DNA of 64,000 bases. Origin: Rubellimicrobium sp. CFH 75288. GTDB lineage: Bacteria > Pseudomonadota > Alphaproteobacteria > Rhodobacterales > Rhodobacteraceae. Position 1 is the first letter of the stretch. Every line of letters begins with the position of its first letter. The notes below the pieces were generated by a model that saw nothing but the letters and a program-made list of their open reading frames with translations, was not told where the DNA came from and did no database searches. Position numbers and translations under genes: made by a program. The DNA lies in assembly GCF_009904055.1 (NCBI RefSeq), contig NZ_WYDP01000003.1, positions 62,001-126,000 on the forward strand, in the 5' to 3' direction. Of this stretch, positions 1 to 9,962 are shown one piece after another.

Positions 1-936
1 GAACTGGCGGAGCGGGCCTGGGCGCTGATGGAGGAAGTGGAGGCGCTGGGCGGCATGACGGCGGCCGTCGCCTCGGGGATGCCCAAGCTGCGCATCGAGG
101 AGACGGCCGCACGGCGGCAGGCGATGATCGACCGCGGCGAGGAGGTGGTGGTCGGCGTCAACAGGTACCGCCCCGACAAGGAACCCTCCGTCGAGATCCG
201 GTCCATCGACAACCACGCCGTGCGCGAGGCGCAGATCGCGCGCCTCCGGCGACTGCGCGAGACGCGCGACGCGGCGGCGGTGGCGAGCGCGCTCGATGCG
301 CTGCGAGAGGCCGCGCGAGGAAGCGGCAACCTGCTGGAGGCCGCGATTCCGGCCGCCCGCGCGCGCGCCACCCTGGGCGAGATCAGCGCCACGCTCGAGG
401 AGGTGTTCGGCCGATACCGGGCGGAGACGCGCAACCTCGCCGGGGTCTACGCCCGGGCGCGGGAGGGGGACGAGGATGTCGGACAAGCCCGTCGCGCGGT
501 CGAAACCTTCGCGGCCGAGGAGGGGCGGCGGCCGCGGATGCTCGTGGTCAAGATGGGGCAGGACGGTCACGACCGAGGGGCCAAGGTCATTGCCACCGCC
601 TTTGCCGATCTCGGCTTCGACGTCGATGTGGGACCTCTGTTCCAGACGCCCGAGGAGGCGGCGCAGGACGCCATCGACAGCGACGTGCACGTGTTGGGGG
701 TGTCCTCGCAGGCGGCAGGGCATCTGACGCTGGCGCCGCGTCTCGTTGCGGCGCTGCGGGAGCGGGGGGCGGGCGATATCCTCGTGGTCTGTGGAGGCGT
801 GATCCCGGCGCAGGATCATGCCGCCCTGCGCGAGGCCGGCATCGCCGCCATCTTCGGTCCCGGAACTCCGATCCCCGACGCCGCCATGGAGGTTCTGAGG
901 CTCATCCAGGCCGGGCGGGACACCGCTTCGGCATGA
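1..936 (+). CDS. scpA: Methylmalonyl-CoA mutase, C-terminal part (5' end outside window)
   Basis: This is the C-terminal ~311 codons of the adenosylcobalamin-dependent mutase that interconverts methylmalonyl-CoA and succinyl-CoA; the frame is open from base 1. Visible are the end of the catalytic barrel (MPKLRIEE and VGVNRYR, about fragment residues 27-60) and a complete C-terminal B12-binding domain (about 178-305) with the lower-ligand signature DGHDRG and the motif GGVIPAQD. The barrel-end wording fits methylmalonyl-CoA mutase better than the ethylmalonyl-CoA mutase paralog found in many Rhodobacteraceae, but that paralog is the main alternative. The stop overlaps the next start as ATGA, so the two genes are probably translationally coupled. 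Confidence 0.9.
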   Translation, partial: ELAERAWALMEEVEALGGMTAAVASGMPKLRIEETAARRQAMIDRGEEVVVGVNRYRPDKEPSVEIRSIDNHAVREAQIARLRRLRETRDAAAVASALDALREAARGSGNLLEAAIPAARARATLGEISATLEEVFGRYRAETRNLAGVYARAREGDEDVGQARRAVETFAAEEGRRPRMLVVKMGQDGHDRGAKVIATAFADLGFDVDVGPLFQTPEEAAQDAIDSDVHVLGVSSQAAGHLTLAPRLVAALRERGAGDILVVCGGVIPAQDHAALREAGIAAIFGPGTPIPDAAMEVLRLIQAGRDTASA

Positions 937-1535
937 TGGAACTCGATCACCTTGCCATCGTCTGCGCCCGGCTGGAGGAGGGGGCGGCTTGGGCCTCGGA
1001 CCGGCTGGGCGTGCCGCTGGAGCCGGGGGGCCGTCACGAGACCTTCGGCACGTGGAACCGGCTTCTGTCGCTCGGCCCCGGCCTCTATCTCGAGGTGATC
1101 GCCCCGGAGCCGGGTCGCGCGCCCGGCCGGCCGCGCTGGTTCGGCCTTGATGACGTGCGGGAGCCCCGGCTCGGCAACTGGATCGTCCGGGTCCCGGATC
1201 TCCGGGCCGCCCTGGAGGCCGCGCCTCCCGGCGCGGGCGAGGTCGTCTCGATGAGCCGGGGGCCGTTCCGCTGGGACATCGCCGTGCCGCCCGACGGATC
1301 GCTGCCCCTCGGCGGGGGATTCCCGACCCTGATCCGCTGGCATGGCGACCCGCCGCATGGCGTGTTGCCGGATCGCGGAGTCAGGCTGACGATGCTGCAG
1401 GTCACCCATCCTGATGCGGTCTCCCTGCGGGCCTGGACGAAGGGCATGGCCGATCGTCGCGTGACGTTCCGCCAAGGGTCGCGGGTCAAGCTGACGGCCC
1501 GTCTGGCCACACCCCGCGGCGAGGTCGTGCTGTGA
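933..1535 (+). CDS. VOC-family (glyoxalase-3-like) protein
   Basis: A 200-residue protein opening with [20 protein letters not shown], the usual N-terminal strand and helix of the vicinal-oxygen-chelate fold, followed by LEVIAPEP and a second half-module. It resembles the glyoxalase_3-like group, whose substrates are mostly unknown. It is probably cytoplasmic, with no signal peptide. It overlaps the mutase gene upstream (ATGA) and the acetyltransferase gene downstream (GTGA). Although it follows a methylmalonyl-CoA mutase, it is longer than methylmalonyl-CoA epimerase and lacks that enzyme's pattern, so epimerase is not called. Confidence 0.7.
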   Translation: MMELDHLAIVCARLEEGAAWASDRLGVPLEPGGRHETFGTWNRLLSLGPGLYLEVIAPEPGRAPGRPRWFGLDDVREPRLGNWIVRVPDLRAALEAAPPGAGEVVSMSRGPFRWDIAVPPDGSLPLGGGFPTLIRWHGDPPHGVLPDRGVRLTMLQVTHPDAVSLRAWTKGMADRRVTFRQGSRVKLTARLATPRGEVVL

Positions 1536-1999
1536 TCCGGCCTGCCCGCCCCGCCGACGCCGCCGCCGTCGCCGCGATCTGGAACCCCGTGATCCGCACC
1601 AGCAGCGCCATCTTCTCGTCGGAGGAGCGCAGCATCGAGGAGGTGGCCGGGCTGATCGAGCAGGATTGCTGGCTGTGGGCCGAAGGCGACGCCGTCCTGG
1701 CCTTCGTGCGGATCTTCCCCTTCCGCTCCGGCAACGGCTATGCCCACACCGTCGAGCAGACGATCATGGTCTCGCCCCCCGCCAAGGGCCGGGGCATCGG
1801 CCGCGCCCTGGTCGAGCACGCGGCCGCTGCAGCGCGCGCCGCCGGCAAGCACAGCCTCTGGGCCGCGGTCAGCGCCGAGAACGGTCCGGGCCTGGCCTTC
1901 CATCGGGCCTGCGGCTTCACCGAGCATGGCCGACTGCCCGAGGTCGGCTGGAAGTTCGGCCGCTGGCACGATGTCGTGCTGATGGGCCGGATGCTGTAA
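1532..1999 (+). CDS. GNAT-family N-acetyltransferase
   Basis: A 155-residue single-domain GNAT protein with a GTG start inside the stop of the preceding gene. Motif A, which holds the acetyl-CoA pyrophosphate, is visible as KGRGIGRALVEHAA (about residues 87-100), preceded by the strand TIMVSPPAKG. The C-terminal GFTEHGRLPEVGWKFGRW resembles the phosphinothricin acetyltransferase (Pat/Bar) group, whose members acetylate amino groups of small molecules or peptide ends. The actual substrate cannot be read from sequence. Confidence 0.75.
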   Translation: MIRPARPADAAAVAAIWNPVIRTSSAIFSSEERSIEEVAGLIEQDCWLWAEGDAVLAFVRIFPFRSGNGYAHTVEQTIMVSPPAKGRGIGRALVEHAAAAARAAGKHSLWAAVSAENGPGLAFHRACGFTEHGRLPEVGWKFGRWHDVVLMGRML

Positions 2000-2037
2000 G
2001 GGTTGCACCCTCCGGCTGCCTCTATAGGGTCGCGCGC

Positions 2038-2718
2038 ATGTCGCTCTGGTCCCGCGTCCTGTCGGCCCTGTCGCGCCTTGCGCGCGGCGAGATGCTGTCG
2101 GCCCTGTTCGACCGACTGCGAACGCCGCCCGAGCGCAGCGTGGGCTTTGCCATTGCGGTCATCGCGCTCGGGGCGAAGATCGCCAAGGCGGACGGCCGGG
2201 TGACACGCAACGAGGTGGCCGCCTTCCGCGAGGTCTTCATCATCCCGCCCGGCGAGGAACAGGCGGTCGCGCGGGTCTATGACCTGGCCCGGCAGGACGT
2301 GGCCGGTTTCGAGGAATATGCGCGCCGGGTCGGCCGGATGTTCGGACAGGAACGCGAGGCGCTCGCCGATCTCCTGGAAGGTCTGTTCCACATCGCGGTC
2401 GCAGACGGCGACTACCACCCGGAGGAGAACGCCTTCCTGCGACGGGTGGCCGAGATCTTCGGCCTGCCCGAACGCGACTTCCTGCGGATCCGGTCGGAGT
2501 TCGTTCCCGATGCCGAACGCGACCCCCACGACGTCCTGGGGATCGCGCACGACGCCTCGCTCGAGGAAGCCAGGGCGGCCTGGCGGCGCCTGGTCCGGGA
2601 ATGTCACCCGGATCGGCTGATGGCCCACGGGGTTCCCGAAGAAGCGATCCGTCTGGCCGAGAAGCGACTCGTGGCCATCAACGCGGCGTGGGAGCGTCTG
2701 TCCTCCCGCGGCGCCTGA
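2038..2718 (+). CDS. TerB-like / J-domain protein (DjlA-type)
   Basis: A 226-residue protein with a TerB-like all-helical acidic domain (about 35-140; typical AKADGRVTRNE and AVADGDYHPEENAFL repeats) and a C-terminal J-domain (about 160-226) with the essential HPD tripeptide at about 190-192. J-domains stimulate Hsp70 ATPase activity, so a DnaK co-chaperone role is inferred. E. coli DjlA has an N-terminal membrane anchor; here the N-terminus is only mildly hydrophobic and no clear transmembrane segment is seen. I chose the ATG at 2038, at the beginning of the family-like sequence, over in-frame upstream starts inside the acetyltransferase gene. Confidence 0.75.
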   Translation: MSLWSRVLSALSRLARGEMLSALFDRLRTPPERSVGFAIAVIALGAKIAKADGRVTRNEVAAFREVFIIPPGEEQAVARVYDLARQDVAGFEEYARRVGRMFGQEREALADLLEGLFHIAVADGDYHPEENAFLRRVAEIFGLPERDFLRIRSEFVPDAERDPHDVLGIAHDASLEEARAAWRRLVRECHPDRLMAHGVPEEAIRLAEKRLVAINAAWERLSSRGA

Positions 2719-2720
2719 TC

Positions 2721-3722
2721 GTGCTCCGGCTCGGAACCTGGAACATTCAGTGGTTCGATCATCTCTTCGATCGGTATGGCCGTCCGCGACGGGATGCCGG
2801 TCGTAGCGGCCGCGAAGGGGTCAGCTGTGGCGAGCAGACGGAGGCCATCATCCTCGTGCTGCGCGCGCTCGATGCGGATGGGCTGATCATCGAGGAGGCC
2901 CCCGATGCGCGCCGTCGCCGGCACGGCGTCCCGGTTCTCGAGTCCTTCGCCCGGGAGGCGGGCCTGCGGACCCGATCGGTGCTGATGGGCTTCCCCAGCC
3001 ATTCGGGGCAGGAGATTGCGTTGCTCTACGATCCCGATGCGCTGGAGGCCCGCCATGATCCGCGCGAGGAGGGTGCGCCGCGGTTTGACGGAACATTCCA
3101 TGCGGAACTCGATGGTGCGCGCCGCGCCGTCACCTGGGCCAAGCCGCCGCTCGAGGTCGCCCTGCGCCTCGGGGACGGAACCGCGCTGCGCGTCATCGGG
3201 GTCCATGCCAAGTCCAAGAACGCCTACAACGCCCGCAATCCCGATCACGCCGAACACCTTGCCGTCGAGAACCGGCGCAAGCAGCTGGCCCAGTGCCTCT
3301 GGCTGCGGGCCCGGATCGAGGCGCATCTGACCCGCGCCGAACCGCTGGTCGTCATGGGCGACTTCAACGACGGGCCGGGGCTCGACACGTTCGAGGCGCG
3401 GTTCGGCCGGTCGGGAGTGGAGATCGTTCTGAGCGAAGGAAAGGGCCCACGTCTCGTCGATCCGCATGCCGTCGCGGCGCGAGGGCGGCACGGCGCGGCG
3501 GCGCCCGCCACGGCGCGGTTCCGCGCACCGGACAGGCGCTGGTTCTCGGCTCTGCTCGACTTCGTCATGGTCTCTCCCGACCTGCTGGCCTGCGAGCCGC
3601 GATGGCGCATCTGGCATCCGTTCGATGACGAAGGATGCTGGCGGGATCTCGTGTTGCGACGGGCGCTGCTGGACGCCTCCGATCACTTCCCGGTGACGGT
3701 GGATCTCCGCCTCGGGCCTTGA
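2721..3722 (+). CDS. Endonuclease/exonuclease/phosphatase-family protein
   Basis: About 333 residues of the EEP (DNase I-like) fold: N-terminal LGTWNIQW (about 3-10), catalytic GDFND (about 213-217) and terminal SDHFPV (about 320), the usual metal and His/Asp catalytic positions. The natural substrate (nucleic acid, phosphoinositide or sphingolipid) is not evident. No signal peptide is seen. The reading frame stays open upstream to 2601, but homology-like sequence begins at the GTG at 2721, two bases after the preceding stop, so this GTG is taken as start with moderate certainty. Confidence 0.7.
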   Translation: MLRLGTWNIQWFDHLFDRYGRPRRDAGRSGREGVSCGEQTEAIILVLRALDADGLIIEEAPDARRRRHGVPVLESFAREAGLRTRSVLMGFPSHSGQEIALLYDPDALEARHDPREEGAPRFDGTFHAELDGARRAVTWAKPPLEVALRLGDGTALRVIGVHAKSKNAYNARNPDHAEHLAVENRRKQLAQCLWLRARIEAHLTRAEPLVVMGDFNDGPGLDTFEARFGRSGVEIVLSEGKGPRLVDPHAVAARGRHGAAAPATARFRAPDRRWFSALLDFVMVSPDLLACEPRWRIWHPFDDEGCWRDLVLRRALLDASDHFPVTVDLRLGP

Positions 3723-3752
3723 GCCCGCGTCCGGGCAACCCATATCCCGCGC

Positions 3753-4151
3753 ATGAAAGCGATTGCCGGTGTTGTTGCTGCCCTGTTGCTTGCCGCTCCG
3801 GTCTCGGCCCAGCAGGCGTCTCCCGAAGAGGGGGGCACGGGATCGGGCTTGTTCGAGCGGGGCGTGGACGGTCTGCGGGGCTTTGCCGACGAGTTGCGCG
3901 GCGAGGTGGAGCAATGGTCCGAAGGCCTGGCGGGCATCACCGAGGAGATGCTCCCCGTCTTCCGCATGCTGGCCCGGGAGATGGGTCCCGCTCTGGTGGA
4001 GGTGTTTCGGCAGATCGACTCCATCGAGAACTACGAGTCGCCGATCCTCACGCCGGAGGGCGACATCGTGATCCGTCGGCGCCCCGACGCGCCGCCCTTC
4101 ACACCGCCTCGAACCGAGCCAGCACCCGAAGCGGACGGCGTCGATCTCTGA
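3753..4151 (+). CDS. Small exported hypothetical protein
   Basis: A 132-residue protein with a clear signal peptide (MKAIAGVVAALLLAAPVSAQ, cleavage after about residue 19). The mature part has an acidic helical stretch (about 40-90) and ends in a proline- and acid-rich tail. No enzymatic motif is recognised. It is probably periplasmic. Its stop abuts the stop of the convergent ppx gene without a gap, so there is no room for a separate terminator between them. Confidence 0.6.
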   Translation: MKAIAGVVAALLLAAPVSAQQASPEEGGTGSGLFERGVDGLRGFADELRGEVEQWSEGLAGITEEMLPVFRMLAREMGPALVEVFRQIDSIENYESPILTPEGDIVIRRRPDAPPFTPPRTEPAPEADGVDL

Positions 4152-5720
4152 CTATTCGGCGAACTTCACCTTCGGGGTGGCGTTCATCGTCTGGGCGAGG
4201 GCTGCCAGGCGGGATTGCGCGACCTCGCCGAAGAGCGGGCGCGCTCGTGCTTCGATGGTCAGTTCGAGCTGACGCTTGTCGGGACGCCACCGGAAGGCGC
4301 CGGGGGCGTCGTGCGCGCCGAGCCAGAGCATCGCCCCCAGTCTCATCGCACGGCCGAGGATCTCGGCCTGGAGCGCGTCCTCGGCCGAGAGAAGCTTGAA
4401 GAGGGCATCGAAGCGGGTCCCTTCGCTGCGGCTGGAATAGCGGTAGAGAAGGGCAAGGCCCATGAACACCCGCTCCTCGTGCTTGATCCCTCCGAGATTG
4501 GCGCGGGTCGCCGTGTCCACGCAGGTTTCCGCCCGGTAATCGGGATGCGCCCGCCAGTTGACGTCATGCAGCAGGCAGGCGGCCTGGATGATTCGCTTGC
4601 GCTGCCAGTCCGCGTCCGGAAAGAGCGGCTGGACGAAGTCGTAGAGGACCCGGCCAAAGCCCGGCAGGCGCGCGTCTCGTGCCTCCTGGTAACGGCAGGC
4701 CTCCAGAAGCGGGTCGCGCTCGCGGAGCGACGGCGGCATTTGCTCGAACAGCAGACCCTCGCGCAGCCCGTAGGAGGAGATGGCGATGTCCTTGGGCCGA
4801 AACACGCGGACGAGTTCGGACAGGACCTCGATGGCGACCGGCACCAGTTCCATGCGGTCGGCTGACAGGTTGAGGCGCGCGCGGAGCGGGCCGGGCTCGC
4901 TTGCTCCGATGAAGGCGCGCGTGGCTTCGACGGCCTCGGCATTCATGCGGTATTCGTGCAGGACGGTGAGCGGCCATTGCCGGCGTTCCATGTCGATCCG
5001 GGCAATGGCTCGCCACGAGCCGCCGACCAGGAACAGGCGCATGCCCGTCTCGTTGCCCATCTCGTCGTGAAGCCGGGCGACGTGGGAGGCGATGTGCGCG
5101 CGCAGGCCCTTGGGACCGCCCGGCACCTCCCGCAGCTTCAGCCCTCCGAGCGGCGAGGTGACGCGCCGGCCGACCCGTCCCTGGGCGAGATCCGCCAGTT
5201 CCATGGACGCGCCGCCGATGTCGCACACCAGCCCGAACGAGCCCGGCCAGCCCAGCAGCACGCCCTGGGCCGACAGGCGGGCCTCCTCGTCGCCCGGGAT
5301 CACCTGGAGGCGCAGACCGGTCTTCGCCTCGACCTCCTCCACGAATTCGGAGCCATCCTCCGCCTCCCGCACGGCGGCCGTGGCTACCGCGAGGAGCGGC
5401 GGCAGGTCCATGCCGCGCGCCAGGGCCGCGAACCGGCACAGCGCATCGATGGCGCGCCGCCGGCCCTTGGGATTGAGGCGCCCCGTCTCCGAGAGACCGG
5501 CGCCCAGGGCGCACATCACCTTCTCGTTGTAGAAATAGGCGGGGCTGCGCGGCGCGCCGTCGAACACGACGAACCGCACGGAGTTGGAGCCCACATCCAC
5601 CACACCGACATGGAGGGTTCCCGATCCGGGAAGCTGCGCCGCGGGGAAGGCAGGAAAGGGAACGCCACGCTGGGCGGCGAGAAGGCGGTCGGCGATCACG
5701 GGTTCGTCCTCGGCTTGCAT
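4152..5720 (-). CDS. ppx: Exopolyphosphatase (Ppx/GppA family)
   Basis: A 522-residue enzyme of the sugar-kinase/Hsp70 fold that hydrolyses terminal phosphate from polyphosphate (or pppGpp in the GppA branch). Visible are the first phosphate loop DVGSNS (about 42-47), the second phosphate motif DIGGASME (about 167-174) and a C-terminal helical domain with LLHDVNWRAHP, typical of the long ~500-residue forms. It sits 58 bases downstream of ppk on the same strand, the usual pairing of polyphosphate synthesis and breakdown genes. An in-frame ATG at 5810 would overlap the ppk end; the ATG at 5720 avoids this and is preferred. Confidence 0.88.
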   Translation of the reverse strand: MQAEDEPVIADRLLAAQRGVPFPAFPAAQLPGSGTLHVGVVDVGSNSVRFVVFDGAPRSPAYFYNEKVMCALGAGLSETGRLNPKGRRRAIDALCRFAALARGMDLPPLLAVATAAVREAEDGSEFVEEVEAKTGLRLQVIPGDEEARLSAQGVLLGWPGSFGLVCDIGGASMELADLAQGRVGRRVTSPLGGLKLREVPGGPKGLRAHIASHVARLHDEMGNETGMRLFLVGGSWRAIARIDMERRQWPLTVLHEYRMNAEAVEATRAFIGASEPGPLRARLNLSADRMELVPVAIEVLSELVRVFRPKDIAISSYGLREGLLFEQMPPSLRERDPLLEACRYQEARDARLPGFGRVLYDFVQPLFPDADWQRKRIIQAACLLHDVNWRAHPDYRAETCVDTATRANLGGIKHEERVFMGLALLYRYSSRSEGTRFDALFKLLSAEDALQAEILGRAMRLGAMLWLGAHDAPGAFRWRPDKRQLELTIEARARPLFGEVAQSRLAALAQTMNATPKVKFAE

Positions 5721-5778
5721 GCGCAGGGAGCGGTCCTGACGTCGTCCTGCACGGGAAGTGGAGCGGGGCGGCACCGCG

Positions 5779-7950
5779 TCAACGTCCTTCCATCGTGAGG
5801 GTGCGGACATCGGAGGCGCCGCGGGAGCCCCGCCCCGACAGGGACGGGTTTTCCATGAAGAACCTGTGACAGGAGAAGGCGCCCTCCGCCGCAGCTTCGG
5901 GGGGACGGACGAAGCGGCCTTCGGGACCCATCACCCAGGATTGTGCGACATCGGCCAGGTTCGCGGCCATGATCTGGTCGACGATCTGCGCCTTGACCGT
6001 GGGGTTGGTCGCCTCCACCAGCGTCTCCACCCGTCGATCCATGTTGCGGCCCATCCAGTCTGCCGAACTCAGAAACACGCGGGCCCGCCGGGCCGGCAGC
6101 CCATGACCGTTCCCGAAGCAGACGATGCGTGAATGTTCCAGAAAGCGGCCGACGATGGACTTGACGCGGATGTTCTCGCTCAGGCCCTCCACCCCCGCGC
6201 GCAGGCCGCAGATCCCCCGCACCACCAGGCTGATCTTCACGCCGGCGCGCGAGGCGGCATAGAGCGCGTCGATCAGATCCTCCTCGATGAGGGAGTTCAT
6301 CTTGGCCCAGATGGCCGCCGGACGACCGGCCCGGGCGTGATCGGCTTCCGCCGCGATCAGGTCGAGCAGCCGTGCCTTGAGGGTCAGCGGCGACACGGCG
6401 AGGTTCTCCATGCCCTCCGGATGGGCATAGCCGCCGACATAGTTGAACAGCTTGGTCGCGTCGCGGCCCAGACGCGGATCGACGGAAAACAGCGAAAGGT
6501 CCGTGTAGATCCGCGCCGTGATCGGATGGTAGTTGCCGGTTCCGAAATGCGTGTAGGTCACCAGCTGGCCGCCTTCCCGTCTCACCACCACGCTGACCTT
6601 GGCATGGGTCTTGAGGCCCACGAAGCCATAGACGACATGCGCGCCGGCGCGCTCCAGCCGGCGCGACTGGCGGATGTTGGCCGCCTCGTCGAAGCGCGCC
6701 TTGAGTTCGACGAGGGCGGTGACGGACTTGCCGTCCTCGGCAGCCTCGCACAGAGCGTCCACGATCGGGGAGTTGCGGGAGGTGCGATAGAGGGTCTGCT
6801 TGATCGCCACCACGTCCGGATCGCGCGCGGCCTGCTCCAGAAAGCGCACCACCGTGTCGAAGCTCTCGTAGGGGTGGTGGAGCAGCATGTCCTTCTGCCG
6901 GATGGCGGCGAAGATGTCGCCCCCGTGGTCCTGCACGCGCTCAGGCACGCGCGGGGTAAAGGCGGGCCACAGGAGGTCCGGCCGCGATTCGAGCACCAGT
7001 TCCCGCAGGGCGGCGATGCCGATCATCCGGTCCACCTCGACCACCTCGTGGGGCTCGACATGGAGATTGTCCATGATGAGGGTCCGCAGCGACGGCGGGG
7101 CTCCGGCCGTGATCTTGAGGCGGACGACCTCGCCGCGCCGCCTTCGCTTGAGGGCGGTCTCGAACTCCCGGACCAGATCCTCGGCCTCGTCCTCCACCTC
7201 GATGTCGCTGTCGCGCAGGACACGGAACGCGCAGGAGCCGGTGACGCGATAGCCCGGAAAGAGGCGGTCGAGATGGAGCAGCAGCAGATCCTCGAGCGGA
7301 AGGAAGCGCCGCACCGCGCCATGGTCCGGCAGGGGGACGAAGCGCTCCACCTGGGAGGGGACCGGCAGGAGCGCCCGCAGACCCCGCCGGTCCGCGACAC
7401 GATCCAGCGCGAGGGCGAGCGCGAAGCCTTCGTTCGGGATGAACGGGAACGGATGGGCCGGGTCGATGGCGAGCGGCGACAGGACGGGAAAGACGCGCGA
7501 CAGGAAATGCTCCTCGAGCGCGGCGCGATCCTCCTCCAGAACGTCCGAGCGGCCGAGGATGACGATCCCGTGCTCGGCCATCTCGGCCCTGAGGGCGACA
7601 AAGACATCCTGCTGGGCCACGATGAGCCGGCGCGCTTCCTGGTCGATGCGAACCAGCTGCTGCGCGGGCGTGAGGCCGTCCGGTGACAGGGTCGTGTTGC
7701 CGGCCCGGGCCAGCTGGCGCAGTCCCGCCACCCGGACGGAGTAGAACTCGTCGAGGTTCGTGGCCGAGATGGACAGAAAGCGCAGCCGCTCCAGAAGGGG
7801 AACACGGGGGTTCTGGGCCTCCTCCAGGACGCGCCAGTTGAAGCCCAGCCAGCTCAGCTCGCGGTTCAGGAACCGCTCCGGCCCGTCCAGATCGCCCTCG
7901 CCGGGATGGGCCGGGGGGAAATCGGCGCGAAGGAAGTCTGCTGATGACAT
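5779..7950 (-). CDS. ppk: Polyphosphate kinase 1
   Basis: A 723-residue PPK1, normal family length, which makes polyphosphate from ATP through a phosphohistidine. It contains the N-terminal ELSWLGFN signature, KQTLYRTS, the autophosphorylation histidine in THAK (about 449) and the second conserved histidine in FLEHSR (about 606). I chose the ATG at 7950 (MSSADFLR) because the open frame continuing to 8226 reads through the 3' part of hdaA and has no PPK character. It forms a same-strand group with hdaA upstream and ppx downstream. Confidence 0.93.
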   Translation of the reverse strand: MSSADFLRADFPPAHPGEGDLDGPERFLNRELSWLGFNWRVLEEAQNPRVPLLERLRFLSISATNLDEFYSVRVAGLRQLARAGNTTLSPDGLTPAQQLVRIDQEARRLIVAQQDVFVALRAEMAEHGIVILGRSDVLEEDRAALEEHFLSRVFPVLSPLAIDPAHPFPFIPNEGFALALALDRVADRRGLRALLPVPSQVERFVPLPDHGAVRRFLPLEDLLLLHLDRLFPGYRVTGSCAFRVLRDSDIEVEDEAEDLVREFETALKRRRRGEVVRLKITAGAPPSLRTLIMDNLHVEPHEVVEVDRMIGIAALRELVLESRPDLLWPAFTPRVPERVQDHGGDIFAAIRQKDMLLHHPYESFDTVVRFLEQAARDPDVVAIKQTLYRTSRNSPIVDALCEAAEDGKSVTALVELKARFDEAANIRQSRRLERAGAHVVYGFVGLKTHAKVSVVVRREGGQLVTYTHFGTGNYHPITARIYTDLSLFSVDPRLGRDATKLFNYVGGYAHPEGMENLAVSPLTLKARLLDLIAAEADHARAGRPAAIWAKMNSLIEEDLIDALYAASRAGVKISLVVRGICGLRAGVEGLSENIRVKSIVGRFLEHSRIVCFGNGHGLPARRARVFLSSADWMGRNMDRRVETLVEATNPTVKAQIVDQIMAANLADVAQSWVMGPEGRFVRPPEAAAEGAFSCHRFFMENPSLSGRGSRGASDVRTLTMEGR

Positions 7951-7978
7951 CGATTCCAGAGCGAACGGTTCGGAGCCT

Positions 7979-8743
7979 CTATGGCCCGGGGGTCTCTCCG
8001 CTGTCCACGATTCGGCGCGCGAGAGCCAGCGTGACGCGACAGCCTTCCGCGAGGCTCGCCCGGTCGAGCAGGGCAACGGCGGCAGCCGCGGCGGCGTGGG
8101 ACCGTTCGATGCGACGCACGAGAAAGGCCATGACGTCGGGATGGGGAAAGATGCCCCGGTCGGCAAAGTGCTTGGCCAGAAGGGCGGCAAGCAGGGCATC
8201 GTCGGGGGGGCCGATCCGGACCACATGCGCCGCCTGCATCCGGCTTGCGAGATCGGACAGGCCGATCCGCCACTGGGCGGCGGGACGATCCGCCGTCATC
8301 AGCAGGCGCCCGCCGGTCTGAAGCAGGTAGTTGTGGAGATGGAACATGGCCTGCTCGGCCGCGGCCGGCAGGGCCTCCATGTCCTCCACCGCCACGGCGG
8401 CGCCGGGCTCGGGCAGGGCGGGTGCTGCGGACAGGTCCCGGGCGGCGAGGCGGACAGCTCCGGTCTGGGTCTGCCAGATCCGGACAAGATGCGACTTGCC
8501 GGCTCCCTCCGGTCCCACGAGGAGCAGCCGACCCTCTGGCCAGCGCAGGCCCCCGGTGATCATCGCATGGGCATCCGCGTTCGACTCGGACACGAAGAAG
8601 GATTCCGGTCCCAGCGCAACCGGAAGGCTCCAGTCGAAGGTGAGCTGCTCGGCATCAAGAGCTGGGGGAGTCCCGCGCCGTGTACCGCTTCTTGGCGCAG
8701 CGGGCCAGGTGTCATCGAGCAGGGAGAGCTGCTCGCCGGTCAT
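7979..8743 (-). CDS. hdaA: HdaA, DnaA-related regulatory inactivator of replication initiation
   Basis: A 254-residue AAA+ protein resembling the central part of DnaA but without its DNA-binding domain. Near the N-terminus it has QLSLL (about 5-9), the beta-clamp-binding motif characteristic of Hda. The Walker A is GPEGAGKSH (about 77-85). In Caulobacter and E. coli, clamp-bound Hda stimulates DnaA-ATP hydrolysis after initiation. It lies between the PerM-like permease and ppk on the minus strand, with 24-28 base gaps, suggesting one transcript. Confidence 0.85.
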   Translation of the reverse strand: MTGEQLSLLDDTWPAAPRSGTRRGTPPALDAEQLTFDWSLPVALGPESFFVSESNADAHAMITGGLRWPEGRLLLVGPEGAGKSHLVRIWQTQTGAVRLAARDLSAAPALPEPGAAVAVEDMEALPAAAEQAMFHLHNYLLQTGGRLLMTADRPAAQWRIGLSDLASRMQAAHVVRIGPPDDALLAALLAKHFADRGIFPHPDVMAFLVRRIERSHAAAAAAVALLDRASLAEGCRVTLALARRIVDSGETPGP

Positions 8744-8767
8744 GGAAGGGAACTCATCGCGATCGTC

Positions 8768-9832
8768 TCACGGAGGGGGCGGCGGCGTCCCGAGATAGAG
8801 CGGGCTTGTCTTGTATTTCGCAAGTGCGAAGCGGACGAGAACGCCGATCACGGCCGAGACGGGCACGGCCACCAGCACGCCCACGAACCCGAACAGGGCG
8901 CCGAAGGCGGCCAGGGCAAAGATCAGCCAGACCGGATGCACGCCGACGCGATCGCCGACCAGCTTCGGCGTCAGGAAGTTGCCTTCGACGATCTGTCCGA
9001 GCTGGAAGATGACGGCGACCAGGATGATCCAGGGCCAGTCGCCCCAGAACTGGAACAGCGCAAGGCCGATGGCCAGCAGACCACCCACCAGCGCGCCGAC
9101 ATAGGGGATGAAGGTCAGCGCCCCGGCGATCGCGCCCACGACCAGACCGAAGCTCAGACCCACGGCGGCGAGCGCCAGGGCATAATAGCTGCCCAGGATC
9201 AGGCAGACCAGCGCCTGTCCCCGGATGAAGGCTGCCAGGGTCGCATCGCTTTCGCGCGCCAGCATCCTGATGGTGGGCGCGTGCTCGCGCGGCAGGAGGT
9301 CGTCGATGCGCTCCACCATGCGGTCCCAGTCGAGCAGCATGTAGAACGTCACCACGGGCACCACGATGATGACGAAGACCCAGTTGAGCAGCCCCATCGC
9401 GCCCGACAGGAGCGTGTTCAGGAACTCGAGTCCCCGGGCCTGCAGGGCGAGACCCAGATCGGCCAGCTGCTGCCGGATCGGACTGGTCTCCACCAGAAGG
9501 TCTGGAAAGCGCTCGGTCAGCCAGCCGGTGGCCTGGGCGATGAGGACAGGAGCGATGCGGAACAGGGCCGTGGCCTGGTTGACCAGGACCGGGATCACCA
9601 GAAGGACGACCGCCATGATCGCGAGGAGGGCCCCCAAGGTGATGAGGGCGACCGCCCAGACCCGCCGGAGGCCGAGCCGAACCAGCCGGTCCGCCAGGGG
9701 ATCGAGGACATAGGCCAGCGCGCCCCCGAGGAGGAAGGGCATGATGACATCGCCCAGCAGCCACAGCAGCACGAGGAAGACCAGCGCGGCGACGCCCCAG
9801 ATCCGTGCCTGCCGCTCGACCGAGACCGCCAT
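8768..9832 (-). CDS. AI-2E / PerM-family transporter
   Basis: A 354-residue polytopic membrane protein with about seven to eight hydrophobic segments and the pattern of the AI-2E family (VFVIIVVPVVTFYMLLDWDR in the middle, IPYVGALVGGLLAIG later). Members are called autoinducer-2 exporters or, in other branches, Na+/H+ antiporters, so substrate is open. The protein ends in a run of prolines. The ATG at 9832 is preferred over the one at 9892 because an AGAGGG ribosome-binding sequence precedes it by about six bases. Confidence 0.8.
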   Translation of the reverse strand: MAVSVERQARIWGVAALVFLVLLWLLGDVIMPFLLGGALAYVLDPLADRLVRLGLRRVWAVALITLGALLAIMAVVLLVIPVLVNQATALFRIAPVLIAQATGWLTERFPDLLVETSPIRQQLADLGLALQARGLEFLNTLLSGAMGLLNWVFVIIVVPVVTFYMLLDWDRMVERIDDLLPREHAPTIRMLARESDATLAAFIRGQALVCLILGSYYALALAAVGLSFGLVVGAIAGALTFIPYVGALVGGLLAIGLALFQFWGDWPWIILVAVIFQLGQIVEGNFLTPKLVGDRVGVHPVWLIFALAAFGALFGFVGVLVAVPVSAVIGVLVRFALAKYKTSPLYLGTPPPPP

Positions 9833-9962
9833 GGCTGCCCTCTTCCGACGGTGCATCGTATCCCCTGCGGTCCCGAAGCACGCAAGCGTCACGCGAGCAT
9901 CGCCGCTTGTCGGCCCGGGAGGCTTGGCCTAACAGCCGGCGGGACTGCCACGAGGAATGCCC

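Noticed and set aside
933-1535. Methylmalonyl-CoA epimerase next to the mutase gene
   Set aside because: The protein has a VOC fold, but it is about 50 residues longer than epimerases and lacks their typical pattern, so only the fold is called.
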